64,000 nucleotides of DNA from CAJWOS01 sp964502005 (lineage in GTDB: Bacteria > Myxococcota_A > UBA796 > UBA2385): the NCBI GenBank assembly GCA_964502005.1, contig CAZCUX010000021.1, positions 62,001 to 126,000 of the forward strand, in the 5' to 3' direction. Of the stretch, positions 1 to 7,167 are shown in pieces. Below the pieces are notes generated by a model. That model made no database searches, was not told where the DNA came from, and saw only the letters and a program-made list of their open reading frames with translations. Position numbers and translations under genes: made by a program. Every line of letters starts with the position of its first letter. Position 1 is the first letter of the stretch.

Positions 1-368
1 CTCCCAATGCCCGCCCGCCGGTATGCAAAATCGGCGACTTCGGCCGTCTCAAGTACGAGAACCAGAAGAAGGAACGCGAAGCCAAGAAGAAGCAGACTTC
101 GATCATTGTGAAAGAAGTCAAACTTCGGCCGAAAACGGATGAGCATGACTTCAATGTGAAGGCCAAGCACACCCGTCGCTTCCTTGAAGAAGGCAACAAA
201 GTCAAGATTACTGTCCGCTTCCGGGGCCGTGAAATGGCCCACCGAGAAATCGGCGAGGAGCGGTGCAAAGAAATCTCCGATGCCGTCGAGGATATCGGAG
301 TGGTTGAAACGCGGCCCAGCATGGAAGGCCGCCAGATGTTCATGATCATCGCTCCACGCAAGAAGTAG
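1..368 (+). CDS. infC: Translation initiation factor IF-3, C-terminal part (5' end outside window)
   Basis: The open frame enters from the left edge (codons start at base 3) and ends at TAG 366-368. It begins inside the IF-3 N-domain/linker: the stretch PPVCKIGDFGRLKYE matches the family's PPVC(R/K)IxDYGKxKYE segment, followed by a Lys/Glu-rich linker and the C-terminal domain that binds the 30S subunit (KEVKLRP, FRGREMAHRE). IF-3 keeps the ribosomal subunits apart and checks start codons. It is first in the conserved infC-rpmI-rplT cluster, with rpmI 21 bp downstream. A GTG at 108 opens an internal frame but lies inside the protein and is not the start. Confidence 0.97.
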   Translation, partial: PNARPPVCKIGDFGRLKYENQKKEREAKKKQTSIIVKEVKLRPKTDEHDFNVKAKHTRRFLEEGNKVKITVRFRGREMAHREIGEERCKEISDAVEDIGVVETRPSMEGRQMFMIIAPRKK

Positions 369-389
369 CGTGGGCGACCAGGAGTCGTC

Positions 390-587
390 ATGCCGAAGAT
401 GAAGACCCATAGTGGCGCCAAGAAGCGCTTTTCCTTCACGGCCACCGGCAAGGTGAAGGTCAAGCGCGCGAAGATGCGCCACATCCTGGAGAAGAAGTCC
501 AAGTCCATGAAGCGCAAGGCCCGGAAGTCTGGCTACCTTCGCGACTGCGACGCAGGACACATCGCTAAGCTGCTTCCGAACGGCTGA
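390..587 (+). CDS. rpmI: 50S ribosomal protein L35
   Basis: A 65-residue, very basic protein with the L35 signature at its N terminus (MPKMKTHSGAKKRF) and the usual internal (K/R)HILxxKSxxxKR segment; this is the full family length. L35 is a structural component of the large ribosomal subunit. It sits between infC and rplT in the order found in most bacteria and is presumably co-transcribed with them. A Shine-Dalgarno-like AGGAG precedes the start (near 378-384). Confidence 0.97.
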   Translation: MPKMKTHSGAKKRFSFTATGKVKVKRAKMRHILEKKSKSMKRKARKSGYLRDCDAGHIAKLLPNG

Positions 588-671
588 GCGTACTCTCCAC
601 CCCCCATACCCTGCCGCCACCGCCCTGCCTGACTACAGGCTGGCTGGAAAGCGGCCAAAAAGGAAGAAAAA

Positions 672-1028
672 ATGGCTCGCATCAAGCGTCGTCAGATTCG
701 TAAAGTTCGCCTGCGCAAGTTGTTCAAGCGCGCAAAGGGCTTCTTCAATACCCGTGGCAATACGCTTCGTCAGGCCCATGAAGCCGTGATGAAGGCGCAG
801 CGGTACAAGTTCCGCGGCCGCAAAGAGAAGAAGCGTCAGTATCGCCGCCTTTGGATTGTGCGTCTCAACGCCGCACTCCGTCCTTTGGGCATGAGCTACA
901 GCCGCTTTATGCACGGCTTGAAGGTGGCTGGCGTCGAGCTTGACCGCAAGCAGCTCTCCGAGCTTGCTATCCACGACTCCGCTACGTTTTCCGCCATTGT
1001 CGACCAGGCTCGCGCCGCTATCGGCTGA
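672..1028 (+). CDS. rplT: 50S ribosomal protein L20
   Basis: A 118-residue basic protein of normal L20 length. It starts MARIKRRQIRKVRLRKL and carries the family motifs KGFFNTRGN, RGRKEKKRQYRRLWI and LNAALRPLGMSYSRF, then a C-terminal helix ending in the usual Ala-rich stretch. L20 is an early 23S rRNA assembly protein and, in several bacteria, represses its own operon. An AAGGAAGAAAAA stretch just upstream of ATG 672 provides the ribosome-binding site. The 84-bp rpmI-rplT gap is longer than usual. In many proteobacteria pheS follows rplT; here a lipoprotein gene does. Confidence 0.97.
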   Translation: MARIKRRQIRKVRLRKLFKRAKGFFNTRGNTLRQAHEAVMKAQRYKFRGRKEKKRQYRRLWIVRLNAALRPLGMSYSRFMHGLKVAGVELDRKQLSELAIHDSATFSAIVDQARAAIG

Positions 1029-1085
1029 GTTGAGATAGGGGGTCTTCCCCCGTGTCGACTGGATTACGAACCCCCCGGTGCTTCC

Positions 1086-1604
1086 ATGCTTCGATTCGCA
1101 GATGCGCGTTCCCTTTTGTTGGGAAAGTCCTTCTTCGGCTCTCGCGTGACGGCGCTGGGGGTGTTTTTTTCCGTATTGTCCGTTTCAACGGGGTGTAACA
1201 AAAACACCAAGGTCGAATACGAACAATACAACGCTCCCGACGACTACCTCACCATCGTCGTGGGCAGTGAAGACCTCCTCGACCCCATCGAAATCCCGTT
1301 GATGAGCAGTACCGGGCAGGTCGAGGTAGGGCGCGCAAGGGTCGACCCCGGTGGCGGCCCGATTGGCACCAACCACGAAATTGTGGTGGAAGTCTACGAC
1401 GCCTACCAAGACGTTGTCGACCGCACGTCCGTGCGCACGCGCTCGCCGGGCCACCATGTCGATGAGTTCGACCTCGTGCAAGATAGCGCCGATGAAGGCG
1501 TCTACTTGGTCGCCCTCGAAACCGTCGGTGAAGACGACGAGTTGCGCGACGACCAACTGACCTTCCGATTGTGGACCATCATCGAGTCGACGGAAGAGCA
1601 GTGA
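1086..1604 (+). CDS. Putative lipoprotein, unknown function
   Basis: A 172-residue protein with an N-terminal basic stretch, a hydrophobic segment (VTALGVFFSVLSVS) and a lipobox-like STGC around residue 37, so probably a lipoprotein. The mature part is acidic (many D/E) and rich in beta-forming residues; no known domain was recognised. The last base triplet overlaps the start of the downstream IHF/HU-like gene (GTGA, 1601-1604), which implies translational coupling. It occupies the place where pheS-pheT lie in many proteobacterial infC-rpmI-rplT-pheST-ihfA clusters. No clear Shine-Dalgarno is seen before ATG 1086. The alternative frames over this stretch are shadows. Confidence 0.75.
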   Translation: MLRFADARSLLLGKSFFGSRVTALGVFFSVLSVSTGCNKNTKVEYEQYNAPDDYLTIVVGSEDLLDPIEIPLMSSTGQVEVGRARVDPGGGPIGTNHEIVVEVYDAYQDVVDRTSVRTRSPGHHVDEFDLVQDSADEGVYLVALETVGEDDELRDDQLTFRLWTIIESTEEQ

Positions 1605-1918
1605 AGAGCGAGCGTTTCTCGGTCACGCGCGCTGTGCTGACCGAGCGCATTCACAAACGAACGGGGCTGCAGAAAAAAGACGCCGCGGCGTGTGTGGCTA
1701 CTTTGCTCGCATTGGTCGAGCGGTCGTTGGAGAGTGGCGACCGGGTCAAGTTGGTCGGCTTTGGACACCTCGACACCCGGATTCGTGCCGCACGCCGAGG
1801 GGTGCATCCGCGCACCCTCGAGCCCTTGCCGATTCCCGAAGCGCGGGTGGTGGTGTTTCGGCCGTCGCGAGCCTTACAAGCGTTGTTGGGCACCGCAGTA
1901 GACGACGACACCGACTGA
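1601..1918 (+). CDS. Integration host factor / HU-family DNA-binding protein (IHF alpha-like)
   Basis: A 105-residue HU/IHF-fold protein. The N-terminal helices (LTERIHKRTGLQKKDAAACVATLLALVERSLESGDRVKL) lead into VGFGHL, and the DNA-binding beta arm contains GVHPRTLEPLPIPEARVVVFRPS, matching the IHF/HU pattern RNPxTGexIxIPxxxxxxFxPs. Such proteins bend DNA in recombination, replication and transcription. Start GTG 1601 overlaps the preceding stop. An in-frame ATG at 1571 lies inside the upstream gene and would add ten unlikely residues. It is followed by a MerR regulator and tRNA-Pro, the same order as ihfA-merR-tRNA-Pro in gammaproteobacteria, so it is probably the IHF alpha orthologue. Confidence 0.9.
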   Translation: MKSERFSVTRAVLTERIHKRTGLQKKDAAACVATLLALVERSLESGDRVKLVGFGHLDTRIRAARRGVHPRTLEPLPIPEARVVVFRPSRALQALLGTAVDDDTD

Positions 1919-2092
1919 CACTTGTTTTCCGCCGGTACGGGTCTGTCGGGTCTCGAATAGGCGTGACGCGTGCAATCGCGGGCGCTGTTTTTGGTCGGGT
2001 GGCCGGGTTTCCGGTTACGTCGTTCGGCGGCGGGTCGGATCTCCCGCCCTTGCGTGGCGTCGTCGGTTGTGCGCCGCCCAGGAGGAAGCGAA

Positions 2093-2617
2093 GTGTCTAC
2101 CAACACCCCCAAGAGTCTTCCGCCACGGCGTCCCAAGCGGGGCGGCGGCGGGCGCCAGCTTGCCGCAGCCCTCCAGCGCGCCGTCGATGATGTAGAGGAT
2201 GTCGCCGAGCCCAACAGCGAAGAAGAGCTCGAGTCCGGCGTGGACACCGACGAACCATTGGACGACGATATCGATGGCGCCGCCTATCGAATCGGTGAAG
2301 TCGCGCAGCTCGTGGGTGTAGACGCGCACGTCCTTCGCTATTGGGAGAGCGAGTTTCGCCTGAAGCCCGAGCGCAGCGCATCGGGCCAGCGTGTCTATCG
2401 GCAAACAGACCTTTCGCAGTTCTTGCGCATCAAGGGCCTTTTGCATGATGAAGGCTACACCATCGCAGGTGCGCGGCGCGTGCTGGATGGCACGCTAGAA
2501 GCCGTTCCGGCGGTGGATGCTACGCGCGTAAAGGCCGCACTGGAGCGCGTTCGGTCGCTTCGAGAGCAGGTCCGCGAGGTGCGCGACCAAATTGAGATCG
2601 ACTTGTTCTCCCGTTGA
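2093..2617 (+). CDS. MerR-family transcriptional regulator
   Basis: A 174-residue protein. After a basic then acidic N-terminal extension of about 65 residues comes a MerR winged helix-turn-helix (YRIGEVAQLVGVDAHVLRYW, then ESEFRLKPERSASGQRVYR) and the 'FLRIKGLLHDEGYTIAGARRVL' helix typical of the class found next to ihfA. A short C-terminal coiled coil (LERVRSLREQVREVRDQIE) should mediate dimerisation. No Cys-based metal site is visible. The start was chosen at GTG 2093 because AGGAGG (2080-2085) stands 7 nt upstream; the longer in-frame opening at 1970 has no such site. The gene lies between the IHF-like gene and tRNA-Pro, a conserved order. Confidence 0.92.
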   Translation: MSTNTPKSLPPRRPKRGGGGRQLAAALQRAVDDVEDVAEPNSEEELESGVDTDEPLDDDIDGAAYRIGEVAQLVGVDAHVLRYWESEFRLKPERSASGQRVYRQTDLSQFLRIKGLLHDEGYTIAGARRVLDGTLEAVPAVDATRVKAALERVRSLREQVREVRDQIEIDLFSR

Positions 2618-2620
2618 GTA

Positions 2621-2647
2621 TTGACAGATTGAAAGGGTCCCAATAAT
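2621..2647 (+). promoter_or_regulatory. Candidate sigma70-type promoter of tRNA-Pro
   Basis: A perfect -35 box TTGACA (2621-2626) is followed after 15 nt by AATAAT (2642-2647), and the tRNA begins 15 nt further on. The spacing is slightly short for sigma70, so the exact -10 register is uncertain. Confidence 0.55.
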
Positions 2648-2662
2648 AGGGTGTGGTCTTCG

Positions 2663-2739
<77 letters not shown>

Positions 2740-2750
2740 CGTTGACAACA

Positions 2751-2790
2751 CCCCCACTGGAGTTCGCTCCAGTGGGGGTTTCGCTTTCTT
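2751..2790 (+). terminator. Rho-independent terminator after tRNA-Pro
   Basis: A perfect 12-bp stem CCCCCACTGGAG (2751-2762) / CTCCAGTGGGGG (2767-2778) with a TTCG tetraloop, followed by the T-rich tail TTTCGCTTTCTT. It lies 11 nt after the tRNA CCA end. Confidence 0.93.
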
Positions 2791-2939
2791 GGCTTGATGT
2801 TTCGCTCGATGCGGGGACCACCGGCCCATGGCGTCCGCGTCGGCGCGCGGAGGTCGCGGGCCAAACCCACCGCCCATCGGCGGGGTGGGGCGCGCGCCCA
2901 TCGGGTAGCAGCGGCGACGCGGCGCATCTACCTCGCGCA

Positions 2940-4260
2940 CGCAGCAGCGCCGGGGCCCGGGTGCTGGCTCCGATAGGGAAGCGGGGGACGTCTACGCGGG
3001 GTGCGGACGCGGCGCCCGCGAGGATTCACGCGCTTGGCGTTCGATAGGAGGGGCCGGCTTCGTCTATGGCGATGGCTGCGCCAATGGGGTGATGGGCGCT
3101 GTGCGCGCGGGAGAGAGCGGCGCGGCCTACGTCTCCGCGGAAGCGCGCTCTCGACCGGCCCCGCGACCGCGCCGCGGAGGGGGCCACTAAACGCCGTCAC
3201 CTTCGCCCATGGGTGGCGTTTCCGTACCCGGCGTGGGTGTCGTCGATGCCGATGGTGGTGCCAACGTCGCGAACGGCGCCGCGGGCGACGACGAACGTGG
3301 CGCACGGTCCGGTGCCGACGGTGTCTACGCCGGAGGTAGGGGGCACCGATACGCGCGCGGACCCCACGCGACGCGCCTCCGATGGCACACCCCCAAACAT
3401 CGCACGCTCTGTCTCCAGCGCGGGCGACAACCAGCACGATAACTACGACTACATCGTCGTGGGGGCCTACGAGGACAGCGGCGTGGACTGCGATGGGGTG
3501 CTGTCGACGGGTACTTCGGCGGTCTGTCGGGCGTCGAGTGTCTGTCGGAAGTCGAGATACCCGCGTCAGGTGGGCATTTCGGGGTCCACGTTGGCGGATG
3601 GTGGCCACGGCCGGCGACAGGAACGGCGAGGAGAGCGACGATATCGTGGTTTGCGCGACGCCCGACGAATGTGTCGGGCTGTCTTCCGGCGTGGATACAT
3701 TGATTCGGGTGCAGTAGAAGATGATGACAGGGACCGCGTTTGCGCGCGGAAACGGGGGTGTGGACAGCGCGGGGGTGTTCTGTGGAGGGGGACCGAGGCC
3801 CAGGCAAAAAAAGCGACGGAACCGAGGTCCGCGTTGTAAATGCCGATGGGCACACCACAGGCGCGGTTGTGTCCGCCGATTTGCCTTGTGCTGGCCCTGG
3901 CGAAGTCCCGGAACCGCCTGCTCCAGAAGCCTTCCACGACGGGGATTCCGATGTGTGGCCCGCCGCGCCGTAAGGCGTTGGCGACGAACGGGGCGTTTTT
4001 TGCGACCGACGCGTGCTTTGTCGCGACGAGGTCGACGGTGATGCCCTCCCTGCCGCCATCATCGTCCCCCGCGTCGCCGATGACGCCAACGCGGGAGCGG
4101 CAGCCGTCTGCCAATCTTCCGCCGACTGCGCCGATGAAGACCCCACAGCCCATTCAAGCGCCGCGGACGAAGCGGGCGCAGGCGGGAACCAGGCCTGCGA
4201 CGGCCAAGTCACCCCGGTTGGGTCTTCGGGCGACCCCGCGGACACCGCTGACCCAATCAA
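2940..4260 (+). pseudogene. Decayed FG-GAP (integrin-alpha-like beta-propeller) surface protein gene
   Basis: No intact frame spans this GC-rich stretch, but recognisable FG-GAP remnants occur in all three forward frames in the right order. Near 3060-3150: GDGCANGVMGAVRAGESGAA. Near 3210-3345: VVDADGGANVANGAAGDDER. Near 3425-3500: AGDNQHDNYDYIVVGAYEDS. Near 3505-3530: YFGGLSGVE. Near 3600-3660: ATAGDRNGEESDDIVVCA. Near 4020-4130: EVDGDALPAAIIVPRVADDA. The family consensus is roughly GDxNGDGxDDxxVGAxxxDxxGAxYVxxG, with seven repeats forming a propeller. Frame changes between remnants and replacement of key Gly/Asp residues show that it is no longer functional. The full extents are approximate. 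An intact FG-GAP gene is at 9135-11177. Confidence 0.6.
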
Positions 4261-4558
4261 AGCCGACACGAAGCAGGGCCGGTGCCAGCGGTCGCCGCAT
4301 TGGCCGGTCGGAGCGCGGTGGCACTTGTGTGCCCTTTTGGGGTGCAGCGGTTCTCTTCGCCGCGCCCCTGGGCTTCTCTTCGCGGTTGGACCCGCGCAGG
4401 TCGCCAAATGAACGGTGCCGCGCGTTTGTTTCGGTGCGGAGGCCGAAAAGCGGTGTTGTCGGGACGTTCTCCGGCGCACGCGGGGCCAAAAACGCAGGGC
4501 ATGGCCCGCTTGTTCAGTATACGTCGCTGACAAACGGACCCATGCACTGCAAAATAGC

Positions 4559-4687
4559 AGTACCGCTACCCCGAAAATGGATCCATGCGGGCATATTTTG
4601 ACGGCGGCCATATCGAAACGGTAGTGTATCTGTTACGCTTTCAGTAGCGCTATGCCGAAAATGGATGCACGCGGACATTTGCTGACG
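4559..4687. repeat. Imperfect 45-bp direct repeat, two copies
   Basis: Copy 1 (4559-4603) and copy 2 (4643-4687) share roughly 80% of positions, including the exact block CCGAAAATGGAT, and both begin AGTA(C/G)CGCTA and end in TGACG. They are separated by 39 bp. The repeat lies between the FG-GAP remnant and the next lipoprotein gene. No open frame is supported here; the function is unknown. Confidence 0.7.
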
Positions 4688-4875
4688 AAGCACGCCAGGA
4701 AAATGCACTCTGCGTTCAGGTTCGGGGTGAGCGCGAGGTTCGCGTCGTAGTCTGGTGTGCAACGGTGGTTCGGTTTTGCCGTCCACGTCTGCTTGGGCCT
4801 ATGTGCGCGGACTATCTTGTGGTATACCGGGGGAGTCGGTTGCGACCTTCTCCGTCGCGCTGGACTGGATGTACG

Positions 4876-5814
4876 ATGCGTTGGTGCATGGGCTGGGCGC
4901 TTTTGGGCGCAATGGGTTGCTCCGATTACCAGTTTCACCCGGAGGGGAAGCCGGTGGTCGAGCCCGTCGACTCGGCCGTGCCCAGCGAGCCACCGCCTAC
5001 AGAGGACACTTCGGCGCCCGTCGAAACGGGGGAGCCCGAGGGGTCAGGGGAGACGGTGCCCGAAGACACGGCGGAGGAAGCCTGTTCTTGTCCCGATGGC
5101 TTTATGCCATTGCCTGCCGCTGATGGTTGTATTCGTCGCACCGAGGTCGAGCCCACGTTTTTGGGCGCGTCTTATTCGGTTTGTCCCCTCATTCCCCACC
5201 CCGACTATGGAATGTATGGTGCGCGGTATCCGGGTGGCACGGTGGTCAGCGATGACTATTGGGGAGACAACGACGGCGTCCCCGATGGACGCATGAACGC
5301 GACGGGCGTTTGGGCGTGCGCCGCCGATGGTGTCAGCTCGGGTTTTGACCCCGTGGCGGAGTGGATTGGATTTTCGGTATGCGTCACGATTGACGAGCCA
5401 GGGGAATACCTTCTTGGCTTGGGTGCCGACAACCGGATGCGTTTTTCGGTGGATGGTGTAGAGTTGCTGCACAACACGGACGACAACACAGAGAACTTCA
5501 AGTACTGGTGGATGTTCCCTATTTCGTTGTCGTCCGGGTCGCATATCATTGAGTTTGAAGGCTACAACGCGGGTGGGCCGGCGGGCATGGGCGCCGAGAT
5601 TTCCGGGCCGTTCGCGTTTGGCACGCTCGTGGATGATGCGGCAATGGTTTCGCAAGATTATGCAGGCAACCTCTATTGGTCAGCGGCCGATAGCTTGGGC
5701 TCTACATTTGCGTTGGGCGAGACAAGCGGGTGGTCGTGCCCGGATGGGATGGCGCTTGACTTGTGCGCGGATACTCCTTCCTGCTATGCAGAGGAAACGC
5801 AGCCTTGCTTATAA
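4876..5814 (+). CDS. Lipoprotein with PA14-like ligand-binding region
   Basis: A 312-residue protein starting MRWCMGWALLGAMGC, where GAMGC is a lipobox. A Pro/Glu/Thr-rich linker (about residues 25-70) joins it to a Cys-rich segment (CSCPDGFMPLPAADGC) and then a beta-rich domain. The latter's segments GEYLLGLGADNRMRFSVDG and LSSGSHIIEFEGYNAGGPAG resemble PA14/GLEYA-like carbohydrate-binding folds (a ligand loop after GxxxDNxxxFxxDG). The protein is probably surface exposed and may bind glycans. The frame stays open back to 4765, but only the 4876 start places the lipobox correctly. Eight or so cysteines suggest disulphides. The PA14 assignment is from pattern only. Confidence 0.75.
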   Translation: MRWCMGWALLGAMGCSDYQFHPEGKPVVEPVDSAVPSEPPPTEDTSAPVETGEPEGSGETVPEDTAEEACSCPDGFMPLPAADGCIRRTEVEPTFLGASYSVCPLIPHPDYGMYGARYPGGTVVSDDYWGDNDGVPDGRMNATGVWACAADGVSSGFDPVAEWIGFSVCVTIDEPGEYLLGLGADNRMRFSVDGVELLHNTDDNTENFKYWWMFPISLSSGSHIIEFEGYNAGGPAGMGAEISGPFAFGTLVDDAAMVSQDYAGNLYWSAADSLGSTFALGETSGWSCPDGMALDLCADTPSCYAEETQPCL

Positions 5815-5981
5815 GTCCCGTGTTTGTATAAGGACTATTTTCCAACGTACGCCGGGGGCAAACTTGAGTCCCGGCATAGAGAAAGAGCGGGTTGCTGGAC
5901 GGGAGGGCCGTTCGCCAAGCTGCGTCAAAGGCGCTATGGCCTCCGCGTACCGGTCCTGGGCGGCCGACGGAGGACCTTTCG

Positions 5982-6923
5982 ATGGCGTGTCTGCACGAAC
6001 TCGTACAGGCGGCCATTGACCGCCGCGCACCCTTGTTGGCCCGGCTGGCCGACGAAGACACCAATGCGGTGCGCTTGTTTCATGGTGTATCCGAAGGCCG
6101 ACCTGGACTCGCCGTCGGGCGCTACGGCGCGGAGCTGCTCGCGCAAGTTTGGCATTCGCCGCCATCTGCCGCAGAACGCGAATCGCTCGAAGCGATGTTG
6201 GGGCCAATCACTTGGCGGTATCGAGGGGAAACACAGCCGCATACAGAATCGCATTGGGTGCGGGAGCGGGGTCTTCGGTTTCGTTTTCAGGGCATTCACG
6301 CTGGTCTCGACCCCTTTTTGTTTCTCGATTTGCGGTCGGGGCGGCGTTGGCTCGCGGAATTCGTAGACCAGGGGACAGAGGTCGAGGTGCTGAACTGTTT
6401 TGCGTATACCGCGACAGCGGGTGTTGTCGCCGCTACTGCGGGCGCCACGAGGGTGGTCAATTTGGACCATGCCCAACGTTGGACGGAAACGGGACACCAC
6501 AATGCCCTGGAGAATGGCGTTGCGATGGAGTTCCTGCAAATGGACTTCTTCGTTGCTTCTCGCCAGATGGCAGGGTTGTCTGTGGGGCGCGCCGGTCGTC
6601 GTTTGCCGCGTGTTGCGCAGGCGCGCTTTGATGTCGTGGTGTTGGACCCTCCTACCCGCACCAAAGGTCCATTTGGTGCCGTAGATATTGAAAACGACTA
6701 TGAAGGCTTGTTCAAGCCAGCTTGGTTGTGTTTGAAAGACGGTGGCGCGCTTTTGGCGACCAACCATAGCCCCAAGGTGGACTTAGAAGATTGGTTGTTG
6801 CGTTGTCGGCGTTGTGCGGCAAAGGCGGGTAGACCAGTGCAGGATGTGCGAGTCATCGATGTTGACTGCGATTTCCCGAGCTTTGATGGCAGTCCGCCGC
6901 TCAAGATTGCGGTGTTTCAGTAG
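5982..6923 (+). CDS. Class I SAM-dependent methyltransferase (RlmI/RlmK-like, no PUA domain)
   Basis: A 313-residue protein. The N-terminal part resembles the linker of 23S rRNA m5C methyltransferases (GRPGLAVGRYGAELLAQVW). The C-terminal Rossmann domain has motif I as VEVLNCFAYTATAGVVAA, an acidic motif II region (RVVNLDHAQRW), and motif IV VVVLDPPTRTKGPFG. The segment GLDPFLFLDLRSGRRWL is the family's 'GLFLDxRxxR' equivalent. Such enzymes methylate 23S rRNA cytosine. ATG 5982 is preceded by GGAGGA (5969-5974), so it is preferred over the longer opening at 5892. A second family member with a PUA domain is at 15523. The substrate is inferred from the family only. Confidence 0.87.
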   Translation: MACLHELVQAAIDRRAPLLARLADEDTNAVRLFHGVSEGRPGLAVGRYGAELLAQVWHSPPSAAERESLEAMLGPITWRYRGETQPHTESHWVRERGLRFRFQGIHAGLDPFLFLDLRSGRRWLAEFVDQGTEVEVLNCFAYTATAGVVAATAGATRVVNLDHAQRWTETGHHNALENGVAMEFLQMDFFVASRQMAGLSVGRAGRRLPRVAQARFDVVVLDPPTRTKGPFGAVDIENDYEGLFKPAWLCLKDGGALLATNHSPKVDLEDWLLRCRRCAAKAGRPVQDVRVIDVDCDFPSFDGSPPLKIAVFQ

Positions 6924-7167
6924 CGTACGTGGGGGAGTGGTGGCTGCTTGCGCCAAGCCATGGCTCGCGGGTGTAGAGCTCGATCGCTGGACCGGAAACC
7001 GAAAGACGTGGTGAGCCGGTGTCTTTGGAGTTGGGGTGGGATGCTTTGACCTTTGCGGGTTGGGGTTCAGGGGACCTTCGTGCAGAATGCTCCGATTCGC
7101 TGGTTTCCGGTTAGGCGACCCACCGTTCAAGATATGTGCCGTTCGTTCCTACGGAGTCTAATTTTCG

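Noticed and set aside
1036..1051. GGGGG-TCTT-CCCCC hairpin after rplT as a terminator
   Set aside because: The stem is only five base pairs and no T-tract follows.
3325..4611. 428-codon reverse open frame
   Set aside because: It lies antisense to the FG-GAP remnants, is Arg/Pro/Ser-rich and shows no family resemblance.
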